Shown one piece after another: positions 25,458-35,000 of a DNA stretch of 35,000 nucleotides (positions within the stretch are counted from its first letter, which is position 1; every line of letters begins with the position of its first letter). Source of the DNA: Bacillus solitudinis (GTDB taxonomy: Bacteria; Bacillota; Bacilli; Bacillales; Bacillaceae_D). The notes beneath the pieces were generated by a model. The model did not search any database and was not told the DNA's origin. It saw only the letters and a list, made by a program, of their open reading frames with translations. Location of the stretch: the NCBI RefSeq assembly GCF_002797395.1, contig NZ_KZ454943.1, positions 2,614,371 through 2,649,370 of the forward strand, given 5' to 3'. A program made the translations under genes and the position numbers.

Positions 25458-25519
25458 AAAAAGCAATGGGCGAGGCCACTATCCTGTTTGAAAGGAGTGA
25501 GCCAAGCCATTGCTTTTTT
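25457..25519. terminator. Long bidirectional terminator between ygaD and ygaE
   Basis: AAAAAAGCAATGG pairs with CCATTGCTTTTTT at the base of a long hairpin, with inner GGC / GCC and CACT-CCT / AGG-AGTG stems. It is symmetric and separates convergent genes. Confidence 0.88.
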
Positions 25520-25537
25520 ATTTAAACGTATATAGTG

Positions 25538-26623
25538 TTACTCTTCTTCGGACTTCTGAATACGAACGTAATTTTCATCTTTATGGTAACTAAAAAAGCT
25601 GTCAACAAGATTATCTAAATGCTCGAGTTGTTCTTGATATTCTATAATTTGCGAAAACATTGGTAATGTATGGATCCATTGATGCTGGTCCGTATTCTCT
25701 TGTTCATATAGTTGAACAAAGAGAGTAGTTAGTTCAATTTTCCCCTGGTTAATTCCATTTATTATTTCCTCTGCAGGCTGCGATGTAACTTTTCCAACAT
25801 AGCGTAATAAAATTCGGTCGTGATAATTCGTTAGTTGATCAAGTTGGGATTCGATTTTCTTTTGAAGCTCTTCAGGCAAAGAATGCATTTCATCAGAGCG
25901 ACGTTCTAGATTTTTTAGAACAAACAGTGCCTTTTGCGTTGTTATAACCATTTGTCTAAAAAGGACTACTTTACGAGCTTTTGCGTATTTATTTTTAAGG
26001 AAGTAATTACGTTCTTCCTTATAAAGTATATATAGGTTTTCTAGTTGTACCATTTGTTCTTCAAGGCGCGTAATGTCTTTCTTTAACATCCGGTGATCAG
26101 AGTCTTTGCGAATTAAGAGCATTGTCCACTGCATAATATCCTCGGAGGCCTTTTGAATTTTATAGTAAAGCTTTGTTTCATAGCGTGGTGGAATAAAAAC
26201 GAGATTGACAATAAAAGCTGCTAATACACCAACCATAATCAAAACGAATCTACTTACAGAGAATTCAATAAAGCTCTCGGAAGGACTTTCCATCACAACA
26301 ATAATTGTAACAATTGCTAGTGGAATAGTTGAAGATTCTAGTTTTACCTTAAGAATGATTGCAATGGCCACTACAACAACGAGACCTACAACGAAAGGTT
26401 CGTGACCAAAAGTCATAACAAAGATAATTCCTAACACGGCTCCAATGAAATTGGCTTGAATTTGATCGAGTATCGTCTGGAAGGTTCGGTAAATAGATGG
26501 TTGAATAGCAAAAGCTGCGGCAAGGGCTGCAAACATCGGTGGTTCTAACTCAAACCAAATTGCAAGGTGGAACGAAAGGATGATGGCTAGACCCGTTTTA
26601 AAAATACGAGCTCCAAGTTTCAT
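25538..26623 (-). CDS. ygaE: YgaE, aromatic-acid-exporter-like membrane protein (UPF0421)
   Basis: 361 residues. The first 140 hold about five membrane helices (MKLGARIFKTGLAIILSFHLAIW; ANFIGAVLGIIFVMTFG; PFVVGLVVVVAIAIIL). The remaining 220 form a cytosolic, largely helical domain with coiled-coil stretches such as DITRLEEQMVQLENLYILYKEE. This is the organisation of the FUSC/ArAE-like UPF0421 family, including YgaE. The transported compound is unknown. Convergent to ygaD, as in B. subtilis. Confidence 0.9.
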   Translation of the reverse strand: MKLGARIFKTGLAIILSFHLAIWFELEPPMFAALAAAFAIQPSIYRTFQTILDQIQANFIGAVLGIIFVMTFGHEPFVVGLVVVVAIAIILKVKLESSTIPLAIVTIIVVMESPSESFIEFSVSRFVLIMVGVLAAFIVNLVFIPPRYETKLYYKIQKASEDIMQWTMLLIRKDSDHRMLKKDITRLEEQMVQLENLYILYKEERNYFLKNKYAKARKVVLFRQMVITTQKALFVLKNLERRSDEMHSLPEELQKKIESQLDQLTNYHDRILLRYVGKVTSQPAEEIINGINQGKIELTTLFVQLYEQENTDQHQWIHTLPMFSQIIEYQEQLEHLDNLVDSFFSYHKDENYVRIQKSEEE

Positions 26624-26708
26624 TTCGTAAAAGGTCCCTTCTTGTTTAGAATTTAGTTATCTTAGCGAAGAGGATATTATCCAGATTAGAGCATGTTCGT
26701 ACATTGCG

Positions 26709-26755
26709 TAGCGTCCGTTTAAAAAGGGTGGTTTTCACTTTTTGAACAGACACTA
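26709..26755. repeat. Palindromic repeat element, copy 2
   Basis: TAGCGTCCGTTTAAAAAG and CTTTTTGAACAGACACTA are inverted with three mismatches over 18 positions. All three become G-U pairs in a minus-strand transcript, so folding is conserved on that strand. The right arm is identical at its outer end to copy 1 (13804-13815). It lies in the 265-nt gap between gsaB and ygaE, both minus strand. Confidence 0.75.
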
Positions 26756-26834
26756 CTAAAGAATTCGCCGTTACGTACTATACAGTGTCTAATAAAGAGA
26801 ATCAATAGTTTTTTGCGATAAAATTAGGTCGTAA

Positions 26835-26869
26835 TAAAAAAAGGGCGACTTAAGGTTAATAGCCTACCC
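26835..26869 (-). terminator. Terminator of gsaB
   Basis: On the minus strand, GGG...AGG / CCT...CCC pairs just before TTTTTTT. It lies 20 nt after the gsaB stop codon. Confidence 0.7.
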
Positions 26870-26888
26870 ATGGTACACCCCATCAAAT

Positions 26889-28187
26889 TTAGAATTTCGT
26901 TGCAATAGTAGCAAAGGAGCGATCGATAGCACTCAGTGTAATCTCAATATCGTTATCTGTGTGAGCAGTGGTAATAAACCAGGCCTCGTATTTTGAAGGA
27001 GCAATATTAATCCCTCGCTTTAGAAGCTCTTTAAAGAACAAAGCAAATTGTTCTCCATTTGTTTGCTCAGCTTGTTCATAGTTTTTGATTTTTTCAGTTG
27101 TGAAATAGATGGTTAATGCGCCTTTAAGGCGATTGGTAGTTGCCTGAATTTGATGCTTTAATATAAGGGAATGGATGCCATCTTCTAATTTTTTTCCGAG
27201 TCGGTCTAACTCTTCGTAAACGCCATCTTGTTTTAGAACTTCAAGACAGGCGATTCCTGCACTCATTGAAGCTGGGTTTCCAGCCATTGTCCCTGCTTGA
27301 TAAGCGGGCCCTAGTGGAGCCACTTTTTCCATAATCTCAACTCGTCCACCGTAAGCTCCAATAGGGAGACCACCACCAATGATTTTTCCAAGAGCCGTCA
27401 TGTCTGGTTCAACCCCAAGAAGATTTTGAGCTCCACCGTACATAAAACGAAAAGCAGTAATTACCTCGTCATAAATAACAAGTGCACCTGCTTCATGAGT
27501 TAGCTCATTGATGGCTTCTAAAAAGCCAGGTTCGGGTTCAACTATACCAAAATTACCTACAATTGGTTCGACCAAGACAGCAGCAATCTCATCGCCCCAT
27601 TTATGTAATGCTTCTTTGTACGCACGAATGTCATTAAAAGGGACGGTGATGACTTCTTTTGCAATATTTTGTGTGACTCCAGCAGAATCAGGAATTCCAA
27701 GTGTTGATGGGCCTGAACCAGCTGCGACGAGTACCAAATCGGAATGACCATGGTAGCAGCCGGCGAACTTGATGATTTTATCTCGTCCTGTGTATGCGCG
27801 TGCCACTCGGATTGTCGTCATAACCGCTTCCGTACCAGAATTGACAAATCGCACCTTCTCCAAAGAAGGTATGGCTTCTTTTAACATCTTCGCAAATTGA
27901 TTTTCTAGGCGAGTTGGCGTTCCATATAAGATGCCAGCCTCTGCAGCAGATTGAATAGCTTTGGTAATATGTGGGTGGGCGTGTCCAGTAATAATTGGCC
28001 CGTATGCTGCAAGATAATCAATATACTTATTTCCATCAACGTCCCAAAAAAAAGCTCCTTTTGCTTTTTCCATAAAAATAGGCGAACCGCCCCCTACAGC
28101 TTTGTACGAACGTGAGGGGCTGTTAACACCTCCAACTATATGCCTTTGTGCTTCAGCGTAAAGATTTTCTGATGTGTCCCAATTCAT
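26889..28187 (-). CDS. gsaB: Glutamate-1-semialdehyde 2,1-aminomutase (second type)
   Basis: 432 residues. The enzyme moves the amino group of glutamate-1-semialdehyde to give 5-aminolevulinate for haem synthesis, with PLP. Features are [18 protein letters not shown] at the N-terminus, [39 protein letters not shown] and the Schiff-base lysine K268 in [14 protein letters not shown]. The ATG at 28187 has TGGAGGT 6 nt upstream; 16 further codons are open but unsupported. In bacilli this locus is gsaB (HemL2), a paralogue of hemL of the main haem operon. Being near perR and bcp fits a link between haem and peroxide defence. Confidence 0.94.
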   Translation of the reverse strand: MNWDTSENLYAEAQRHIVGGVNSPSRSYKAVGGGSPIFMEKAKGAFFWDVDGNKYIDYLAAYGPIITGHAHPHITKAIQSAAEAGILYGTPTRLENQFAKMLKEAIPSLEKVRFVNSGTEAVMTTIRVARAYTGRDKIIKFAGCYHGHSDLVLVAAGSGPSTLGIPDSAGVTQNIAKEVITVPFNDIRAYKEALHKWGDEIAAVLVEPIVGNFGIVEPEPGFLEAINELTHEAGALVIYDEVITAFRFMYGGAQNLLGVEPDMTALGKIIGGGLPIGAYGGRVEIMEKVAPLGPAYQAGTMAGNPASMSAGIACLEVLKQDGVYEELDRLGKKLEDGIHSLILKHQIQATTNRLKGALTIYFTTEKIKNYEQAEQTNGEQFALFFKELLKRGINIAPSKYEAWFITTAHTDNDIEITLSAIDRSFATIATKF

Positions 28188-28389
28188 ATGTAACCTCCAA
28201 ATAAGATCGAGTTGTATGTCCTGATTGTTATTCAACCATATGTAATCGAGTTCAGCAAGTTGATGACTAGCTTGTTAAAGTTTTTTATATAGGAAAAGTA
28301 AGTTTTGTAAAGAAAATTCTATGAAAAATATGATAGACCGACATATAATAAATAAAGAAGTTTTTTATGTAGGAGTAGGGGTTGGCATA

Positions 28390-28749
28390 ATGAAAAAAAC
28401 GTTGTCTTACATAGGTAATCAAATACGTCATATAAGAAAAGAAAGAAACTGGACATTAGGGGAATTAGCAAAAAAGAGTGGATTGACTTTGAACTATTTG
28501 GCACATATTGAGAGAGGAAAAGTAAAAGTTAGTGTAGCTAAGCTTGAAGCAGTCATCGTTGCCTTAGGTACAACATGGCATAACATTTTACCGCCAGATT
28601 ATGAAGAAGAACATAAATTGAAGAAAGAGGTGATCACCCAAGTGAAGGATTTAGAAAAAGAGGAAAATTTCCGATTGTTCATGGCACTTATTCGGGAGAT
28701 GAAGGAGCAAGCGGGAGAGGATGGAGATTACGATAACAAAGTTCAGTAA
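28390..28749 (+). CDS. XRE family HTH regulator
   Basis: 119 residues starting MKKTLSYIGNQIRHIRKERNWTLGELAKKSGL. The helix-turn-helix is TLGELAKKSGLTLNYLAHIERGKVKVSVAKLEAVIVALG, of the SinR/XRE type, followed by a charged helical tail (KEVITQVKDLEKEENFRLFMAL) that may mediate dimer contact. The start at 28390 has AGGGG 8 nt upstream; 23 more codons are open but lack a site. Its last 62 nt overlap the 3' end of the opposite-strand sda-like gene. Target genes are unknown. Confidence 0.85.
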   Translation: MKKTLSYIGNQIRHIRKERNWTLGELAKKSGLTLNYLAHIERGKVKVSVAKLEAVIVALGTTWHNILPPDYEEEHKLKKEVITQVKDLEKEENFRLFMALIREMKEQAGEDGDYDNKVQ

Positions 28750-28837
28750 ATAAAAGTTGAATAAAGTCTTCTTCTAATTCAAACTCTAACGCACGTAAGT
28801 AACTTTGAACAAGTAGTTCATCAGTCAAGGATTCCAT
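28688..28837 (-). CDS. sda: Sda-like sporulation checkpoint protein
   Basis: 49 residues: MESLTDELLVQSYLRALEFE, then LEEDFIQLLFTELCYRNLHP, ending LPLAPSSPE. The pattern LTDELL-SY-A-L-DFI-LL-EL follows Sda of B. subtilis (remembered core [26 protein letters not shown]), a helical hairpin that blocks the sporulation kinase KinA when replication or DNA integrity is disturbed. AAGGGG lies 9 nt before the ATG. Candidate promoter on the minus strand: TTGTAA and TAATAT 17 nt apart upstream. No clear DnaA box was found. The 3' end runs antisense into the XRE gene. Confidence 0.85.
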   Translation of the reverse strand: MESLTDELLVQSYLRALEFELEEDFIQLLFTELCYRNLHPLPLAPSSPE

Positions 28838-29130
28838 AATACCACACCCCTTCTCCTTAAGTTAAGACGCTTTTTAATAAATTTAGTTATAAATATATTA
28901 TCAATTTTTTGTATCTTTTACAAATTTATTAATAATATTTATTAAATATTAAATAGTCTTATCCGAGGAGGAATTAAAGCCTGTTGTTTGAAATGGGTCT
29001 GCCTTAAGGGGAGAGTAAGGGTCTTGTTTTAGGAGACGCATTATGGTTAGCGTGGTCGTCTAGCCCTGTGAAACATCTTTCGTCTATTTTAAATCAGTCC
29101 TCATATATTTATAATGAGGTGACGATGGTG
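28838..29130. other. Intergenic region before the ion channel gene
   Basis: AT-rich from 28860 to 28965 (sda promoter side), then GC-richer. CGAGGAGG at 28963-28970 precedes a TTG with a 7-codon frame (MFEMGLP), and TAGGAGACGCATT precedes an ATG with a 6-codon frame (MVSVVV). These could be leader peptides or chance. No RNA family recognised. Confidence 0.35.
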
Positions 29131-29538
29131 ATGATATCGATGCTCTATTTTATTTTACTTGCTGCGACAATTGGCATAGTAGCTAGTTTCCTATTACTAA
29201 TTCATAACAGGCCGATAGTTAGAGGTGGTCAACCTGTTTCATTAAGGCACTTTTTATTATTAGTGACTGTCTATGTCACGGTTACTTTTGCTTTCTCTAT
29301 CCTATATATAGGTTTAGAGCTTCTCGATATTCATGTTCTGACAGAAGGAAATCAACTCGTAGGTGGGAGAGTCTCACATTTAATTGAAGATGCGATTTAT
29401 TTTAGTGCTGTAACAATGCTATCAGTAGGATATGGAGATATTGTGCCGATAGGGGCAGGTAGAGTAATTGCTATTGTCCAAGCAATGTTTGGTTTTTTAC
29501 TCCCTGCTGCTTTTGTTGTGACAATTATAAGAAAATAA
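29131..29538 (+). CDS. Two-helix potassium channel pore protein
   Basis: About 135 residues with three hydrophobic segments, an extracellular stretch, and the pore loop YFSAVTMLSVGYGDIVP before the last helix. SVGYGD is the K+ selectivity filter. The family is small Ion_trans_2 channels without a cytosolic RCK domain. Start choice: GAGGTGA at 29116-29122 suits ATG at 29131 (gap 8); ATG at 29125 is too close. An open frame from 29068 is possible but unsupported. It precedes bcp by 68 nt. Confidence 0.88.
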   Translation: MISMLYFILLAATIGIVASFLLLIHNRPIVRGGQPVSLRHFLLLVTVYVTVTFAFSILYIGLELLDIHVLTEGNQLVGGRVSHLIEDAIYFSAVTMLSVGYGDIVPIGAGRVIAIVQAMFGFLLPAAFVVTIIRK

Positions 29539-29606
29539 GTTGCCAGAGAACGAAACATCAGCTACGCTTATAGGAATAATGGTAATTATTGAAAGGATGT
29601 GCTCAT

Positions 29607-30080
29607 ATGACAGTGGAAATGGGACAAGAAGTTCCTCATTTTTCTTTACCTGCGAATGCAGGAGAGTGGGTATCTCTCAGTGAATATAAAGGAAAGTATG
29701 TTGTGCTATACTTTTACCCGAAGGATATGACTCCGGGGTGTACTACCCAGGCGTGTGACTTTCGAGATAAAATAGAAGAATTTAAGGAGCTTAATGCGGT
29801 CGTAATGGGGGTAAGTCCTGATCCTATTTCCAAACACGAAAAATTCATTGAAAAGTATCAACTTCCTTTCCTACTCTTAGCAGATGAGAAGAATAAAGTA
29901 GCAGAATTATTCGATGTATGGAAATTGAAAAAGAATTTTGGTAAGGAATACATGGGTATTGAGCGGTCCACGTTTGTAATTGACCCTAAAGGAAAATTAA
30001 TCAAAGAATGGCGCAAAGTAAAAGTGAAAGACCACGTTGAAGAAGCACTTAATTTCATTAAAGAACTCGAGTCCAAGTAA
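29607..30080 (+). CDS. bcp: Thioredoxin-dependent thiol peroxidase (BCP)
   Basis: 157 residues. Reduces hydroperoxides with thioredoxin as electron donor. C45 (peroxidatic) and C50 (resolving) in PGCTTQACDFRD are at exactly the classical BCP positions. FYPKDMTPGCT and VIGVSPD-like VMGVSPDPISKHEKFIEKY support the assignment, as does ERSTFVIDPKGKL. AAAGGA lies 9 nt before the ATG at 29607; six further codons upstream lack a site. It corresponds to ygaF of B. subtilis, next to perR. Confidence 0.95.
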   Translation: MTVEMGQEVPHFSLPANAGEWVSLSEYKGKYVVLYFYPKDMTPGCTTQACDFRDKIEEFKELNAVVMGVSPDPISKHEKFIEKYQLPFLLLADEKNKVAELFDVWKLKKNFGKEYMGIERSTFVIDPKGKLIKEWRKVKVKDHVEEALNFIKELESK

Positions 30081-30151
30081 TGAATCTAGGAACGCCATTT
30101 TAAAGAAGAGAATATAATACAGTAAAGTAAAGTTAGTGAGGAGGAAAAACG

Positions 30152-30448
30152 ATGAAAATGCTTGTGTGTATTATTGATAACTTTTATGCAGATTACGTTG
30201 AGAGGAACTTAAGAGAAAAGGGGTATCGTATGACAGAACTTGCAAGTTCTGGGGGCTTTCTTAAAAGAGGAAATACGACCTTTCTATTTGGTGTAGAAGA
30301 AGTAGATCTTAAGGAGCTGCGTCAATCATTACAAGAGGCCTGTTTGAATCTAGAAAAGAAGAAGCAGCGTAAAGCCAAACAAGTACATCGTTATACATCA
30401 TTTTTAATGGATGTTAAAGATACAGCACCTCTCTTTGCCATACACTAA
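30152..30448 (+). CDS. Cyclic-di-AMP receptor-like protein (DarA/PstA family)
   Basis: 98 residues starting MKMLVCIIDNFYADYVERNL. The core RMTELASSGGFLKRGNTTFLFGVEE closely follows the DarA (YaaQ) nucleotide-binding core (remembered as [23 protein letters not shown]), which forms the PII-like trimer that binds c-di-AMP. It is about ten residues shorter than DarA and its C-terminal half is basic (KKKQRKAKQVHRY), so the binding loops differ. GAGGAGG precedes the ATG. It lies between bcp and perR. It may be a paralogue; darA itself would be at another locus. Confidence 0.82.
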   Translation: MKMLVCIIDNFYADYVERNLREKGYRMTELASSGGFLKRGNTTFLFGVEEVDLKELRQSLQEACLNLEKKKQRKAKQVHRYTSFLMDVKDTAPLFAIH

Positions 30449-30471
30449 AATGATAATTACTATTAACAACG

Positions 30472-30518
30472 TTGACAGTATTGTCCCTTCTATACTATAC
30501 TAATTATAAATATTATAA
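30472..30518 (+). promoter_or_regulatory. perR promoter with PerR operator
   Basis: -35 TTGACA (30472-30477) and -10 TATACT (30496-30501), 18 nt apart. TTATAAATATTATAA (30504-30518) matches the PerR box TTATAATnATTATAA at 14 of 15 positions and lies over the expected start of transcription, consistent with self-repression. Confidence 0.8.
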
Positions 30519-30555
30519 AATAAGAATCATTTTCCTGAAAGTGAGGTGCATGACG

Positions 30556-30993
30556 ATGTCTAATCATCGCTTGCAAGAAGCCATTGAAGCTCTTAAAAGC
30601 ACCCGTGTTCGTATGACTCCTCAACGTCATGCTATCTTGGAATTTTTATATGAAACGCTGACGCATCCTACAGCCGATGAGATTTATAAGGCACTTGAGA
30701 ATCGCTTCCCGAATATGAGTGTAGCAACCGTTTATAATAACTTACGTATGTTTAAAGAAGTTGGAATTGTAAAAGAGTTAACTTACGGGGATTCATCTAG
30801 CCGATTTGATTGTGTAACATCGGATCACTATCATGTTATTTGCCAAGAGTGTGGAAAGATTGTTGATTTTCACTATCCTGGTTTAGATGAGGTTGAAACA
30901 TTGGCCGAACATGTAACTGGTTTTCGTGTTCATAGCCACCGAATGGAAATCTACGGTACATGTCAAAACTGTGTAAAAAAACTTCAGCATTAA
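30556..30993 (+). CDS. perR: Peroxide-sensing repressor PerR
   Basis: 145 residues, the same length as B. subtilis PerR. All metal positions are kept: H37, D85, H91, H93 and D104 for the Fe/Mn regulatory site, and C96, C99, C136, C139 for structural zinc. PerR represses peroxide-stress genes until iron-catalysed oxidation of the histidines. The helix-turn-helix [16 protein letters not shown] is intact. ATG at 30556 has GAGGTG 7 nt upstream; an ATG two codons earlier is too close. A PerR box lies in its own promoter. Confidence 0.97.
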   Translation: MSNHRLQEAIEALKSTRVRMTPQRHAILEFLYETLTHPTADEIYKALENRFPNMSVATVYNNLRMFKEVGIVKELTYGDSSSRFDCVTSDHYHVICQECGKIVDFHYPGLDEVETLAEHVTGFRVHSHRMEIYGTCQNCVKKLQH

Positions 30994-30994
30994 A

Positions 30995-31048
30995 AACATA
31001 ACAAAGAAACACATATCTACGAGTAGATATGTGTTTCTTTGTTATGTT
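30995..31048. terminator. Very long perfect hairpin between convergent perR and ygzB
   Basis: A 26-bp stem without mismatch and a 2-nt centre (CTAC GA GTAG) begins 2 nt after the perR stop codon and ends 4 nt before the ygzB stop codon. T-rich segments occur inside the arms, so it can terminate both genes. Confidence 0.9.
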
Positions 31049-31051
31049 GAG

Positions 31052-31417
31052 TTAGCTCCGCGAGCGCTGAGAGTCCTTCTTATTATAATCTTCGTTAAAT
31101 TCTTTACCCTCTAATGATTTGTCTAAGGTGAGTGGTTCACTGCAACTCATGCAAGCATCGACACGACCTAGCATTTTTGTGGCTTTTCCACAATTGGGAC
31201 AAATAACTTGAATTGTCTTCGTTGAGAGCATACCTATCCAAAAATAAACTACGGTACTACCGATAATGCAAAGTAAGCCGATAATCATAGCTATCGACAT
31301 TAAGAGTGGAGAGGTTCGAAAGAAAATACCGATATACATAATGAGAATACCAATAAACACAAGCGAAAGTGCAAAGGTACGAATTTTATTAATTTTATTA
31401 GAATACTTAATACTCAT
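31052..31417 (-). CDS. ygzB: YgzB, membrane protein with zinc ribbon (UPF0295)
   Basis: 121 residues. Two membrane helices (about 13-33 and 38-60) are followed by [20 protein letters not shown], a four-cysteine zinc ribbon, and a charged, hydrophilic tail. This is the UPF0295 family, found beside perR in bacilli. GGAGGGACAAGTC precedes the ATG. Function unknown. Confidence 0.92.
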   Translation of the reverse strand: MSIKYSNKINKIRTFALSLVFIGILIMYIGIFFRTSPLLMSIAMIIGLLCIIGSTVVYFWIGMLSTKTIQVICPNCGKATKMLGRVDACMSCSEPLTLDKSLEGKEFNEDYNKKDSQRSRS

Positions 31418-31566
31418 GACTTGTCCCTCCTACTTGAGATTATAGCATAGTAGATGTGAACTTCGTATGAAAGATAAAAGAAAAAAAGGAGTTCCTTCAT
31501 ATAATGTAGAAACACTTGTTTAGACAAGATTAACAGGCTAGGATGATGGCCATAGGAGGATGCGGT

Positions 31567-32442
31567 ATGAATATGACTTTACGCCAATTATACCAGGATA
31601 GAGCGGGTGAGCCAGACACTTTTGCAATTTCAGTATTAGAAAAGGATCACTCCCCTTTATCCAATACGGATGGCTTTGATGCGATTATACTGTTAATTAA
31701 AAAAAATCCACAGGTAGATTGGCATGTGAAGCATTATCTCGTTCAAGGCAAAACCGTTGCCTTTCATGATTTAAGCCAAGCTATGATGCATCATTCATTA
31801 ATTGCTGGGAATCAAAGGAGGTTAGTTGACTGGTTAGTAAATGGGAAGATTGTCTTTGATCGAAATGAATTTTTACAGGGAGTTAAAGAGAGGATTGACT
31901 CATTTCCACCGGGTGACCGTTCAAAGAAAATGACGATTCAGTTTGCGAAAATGATTCGTCGCTTTGAAGAAGGGAAAAAACTATTTCAATGCGATCATCA
32001 CTTTGATGCATTTAGTAATATGATGCACGCCCTTCATCATCTCGCAAGATTAGCTGTCATACATCAGGGGTTTTATCCTGAGGTGACGGTTTGGGAACAA
32101 GTTAAATATATCGAACCAGAGACGTATAAACTTTATCAAGAACTATTAAATAGTAAAGAGTCCTTAGATAAAAGAATTGAACTTCTTATACTAGCAACAG
32201 AATTTGCTATTCATTCAAAAGTTCATGTAGGTAGTCAGCATTTGCTCTCTCTTTTAGAGTCGCGTTCGGGTTCATGGTCCATATCAGAGTTGATGCAATT
32301 ACAAGAAGTAGACGATTATAAGATTGATTTAGAGTTAATGATGAATTATCTATTAGAAAAACGCTTTGTCTCTGTTGATTGCAAGCCTTCTAAATCAAAA
32401 GGAATTGATCATTTATATTATAAGGCGAAAAAACATTGTTAA
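31567..32442 (+). CDS. ygxA: YgxA, nucleotidyltransferase-like protein
   Basis: 291 residues. The N-terminal half (DGFDAIILLIKKN...WHVKHYLVQGKTVAFHDLS) is the nucleotidyltransferase-like domain of the YgxA family, and the C-terminal part (SWSISELMQLQEVDDYKIDLELMMNYLLEK) resembles a winged helix. Catalytic acidic pairs typical of active enzymes are not obvious. ATG at 31567 has AGGAGG 7 nt upstream; eight codons are open before it. It lies directly before an rRNA operon, as in B. subtilis where ygxA precedes rrnD. Its stop codon is next to the first rrn promoter. Confidence 0.9.
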   Translation: MNMTLRQLYQDRAGEPDTFAISVLEKDHSPLSNTDGFDAIILLIKKNPQVDWHVKHYLVQGKTVAFHDLSQAMMHHSLIAGNQRRLVDWLVNGKIVFDRNEFLQGVKERIDSFPPGDRSKKMTIQFAKMIRRFEEGKKLFQCDHHFDAFSNMMHALHHLARLAVIHQGFYPEVTVWEQVKYIEPETYKLYQELLNSKESLDKRIELLILATEFAIHSKVHVGSQHLLSLLESRSGSWSISELMQLQEVDDYKIDLELMMNYLLEKRFVSVDCKPSKSKGIDHLYYKAKKHC

Positions 32443-32447
32443 AAATG

Positions 32448-32476
32448 TTGACTTTAGAATTTCTATGTGATAAATT
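32448..32476 (+). promoter_or_regulatory. rrn promoter P1 (candidate)
   Basis: TTGACT and TAAATT are 17 nt apart, starting 6 nt after the ygxA stop codon. The -10 is weak. Confidence 0.5.
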
Positions 32477-32529
32477 ATTACTTGTCGCTAAGAAGAGCGG
32501 CGGTGAAAAAAGTTATTTTAAAAAAGTTA

Positions 32530-32558
32530 TTGACACATCATTCGAAACTTGTTATGAT
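32530..32558 (+). promoter_or_regulatory. rrn promoter P2
   Basis: TTGACA and TATGAT are 17 nt apart, 82 nt after P1, the usual tandem arrangement of Bacillus rrn operons. A GTCGC / GCGAC hairpin follows at about 32566-32580. Confidence 0.8.
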
Positions 32559-32585
32559 GTAAAAGTCGCCAAAACGCGACAATAT

Positions 32586-32600
32586 AGTTCTTTGAAAACT
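32586..32600 (+). promoter_or_regulatory. boxA-like antitermination element in the 16S leader
   Basis: AGTTCTTTGAAAACT occurs here and again at 34370-34384 before 23S. Its identity in both places and resemblance to rrn boxA suggest Nus-factor antitermination. Confidence 0.6.
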
Positions 32601-32720
32601 GAACAAAAGCCAAGCGAAAAAATAGAGATTGTTTTATTTCGATAAATCAAATCTCGTCAATTTATTATGTAATATCGTTAGCGATATTTTTGAGCCTGTT
32701 GGTAAAACAACTCAAACACT

Positions 32721-34463
<1,743 letters not shown>

Positions 34464-35000
34464 GGTTAAGTTAGAAAGGGCGCACGGTGAATGCCTTGGC
34501 ACTAGGAGCCGAAGAAGGACGTGACGAACGACGAAACGCCTCGGGGAGCTGTAAGTAAGCTTTGATCCGAGGATATCCGAATGGGGGAACCCATCATCCG
34601 TAATGGGATGATACCCGTATCTGAATACATAGGATACGAGGAGGCAGACCTGGGGAACTGAAACATCTAAGTACCCAGAGGAAGAGAAAGCAAATGCGAT
34701 TTCCTAAGTAGCGGCGAGCGAAACGGAAACAGCCCAAACCAAGAGGCTTGCCTCTTGGGGTTGTAGGACGTCTCATACGGAGTCAGAAAAGAAGAGCATA
34801 GGTGAAGCGGTCTGGAAAGGCCCATCATAGAAGGTAACAATCCTGTAACCGAAATGCCCTTCTCTCCGAGACGGATCCTGAGTACGGCGGGACACGTGAA
34901 ACCCCGTCGGAATCCGGGAGGACCATCTCCCAAGGCTAAATACTCCCTAGTGACCGATAGTGAACCAGTACCGTGAGGGAAAGGTGAAAAGCACCCCGGA
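34464..35000 (+). rRNA. 23S ribosomal RNA, 5' part
   Basis: Starts GGTTAAGTTAGAAAGGGCGC, the typical 5' end of Bacillus 23S, and runs off the window after 537 nt. Domain I sequences such as GTAAGCTTTGATCCGAGGATA and CTAAGTAGCGGCGAGCGAAACGG style segments are visible. The 5' end is estimated. Confidence 0.96.

Noticed and set aside
28838..28960. DnaA boxes upstream of sda
   Set aside because: No TTATNCACA sequence was found; the region is only AT-rich.
29570..29592. PerR or Fur box before bcp
   Set aside because: AATAATGGTAATTATT is a palindrome, but it does not fit the 7-1-7 PerR pattern well enough.
32436..32645. 69-codon frame between ygxA and 16S
   Set aside because: It lies across the tandem rrn promoters and leader; no ribosome site and no family.

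Overview
The window looks like chromosome of an endospore-forming, low-GC member of the Bacillaceae, probably from the alkaliphilic/halotolerant group. The evidence is spore proteins (sspK, sspE), an Sda-type sporulation checkpoint gene, ectABC for the compatible solute ectoine, strong AGGAGG ribosome-binding sites, and a gene order that matches the B. subtilis yfhE-yfhF-recX-yfhH-sspK-yfhJ-yfhP-mutY ... fabL-sspE-ygaC-ygaD-ygaE-gsaB-bcp-perR-ygzB-ygxA-rrn segment. The genus call is inference; family identities come from motifs and remembered homologues, with no search run.

Layout. 1-1015: a cut-off SbtA-type bicarbonate transporter gene and a DUF2294 gene (minus). 1372-3619: a membrane PAS/degenerate-GGDEF/EAL protein and a small unknown. 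3680-6072: ectABC (minus). 6304-8566: yfhE, a GNAT gene with an unusual structured leader, and yfhF (minus). 8682-13719: recX, yfhH, sspK, yfhJ, yfhP, an unknown gene, mutY and an SDR gene. 13773-21672: a lineage-specific block with two palindromic repeat elements, a diguanylate cyclase, an AraC regulator / aminotransferase / quinone reductase cluster, and a divergent melA-MFS pair for alpha-galactoside use. 21779-31417: the conserved backbone resumes (fabL, sspE, ygaC, ygaD, ygaE, gsaB), then an XRE regulator overlapping a small sda gene, an ion channel, bcp, a c-di-AMP-receptor-like gene, perR and ygzB. 31567-35000: ygxA, tandem rrn promoters, a complete 16S gene, a short spacer without tRNA genes, and the 5' part of 23S.

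How genes work together. SbtA and DUF2294 suggest inorganic-carbon handling. EctA, B and C convert aspartate semialdehyde to ectoine. bcp and the PerR-boxed perR form a peroxide-response unit. AraC, MelA and the MFS carrier form a catabolic module. recX and mutY maintain DNA, and sda may link genome status to sporulation.

Most noteworthy: (i) a 49-codon sda-like gene lying antisense over the 3' end of an XRE regulator gene; (ii) a leader before the GNAT gene with a tRNA T-arm-like hairpin and mutually exclusive helices that can hide the ribosome-binding site; (iii) three genes (yfhP, melA, ygaD) whose conserved N-termini begin at non-standard codons (ATC, TTA, CTG) placed behind good ribosome-binding sites; (iv) several small palindromic repeat elements. 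No CRISPR array, intact insertion sequence or prophage was seen.
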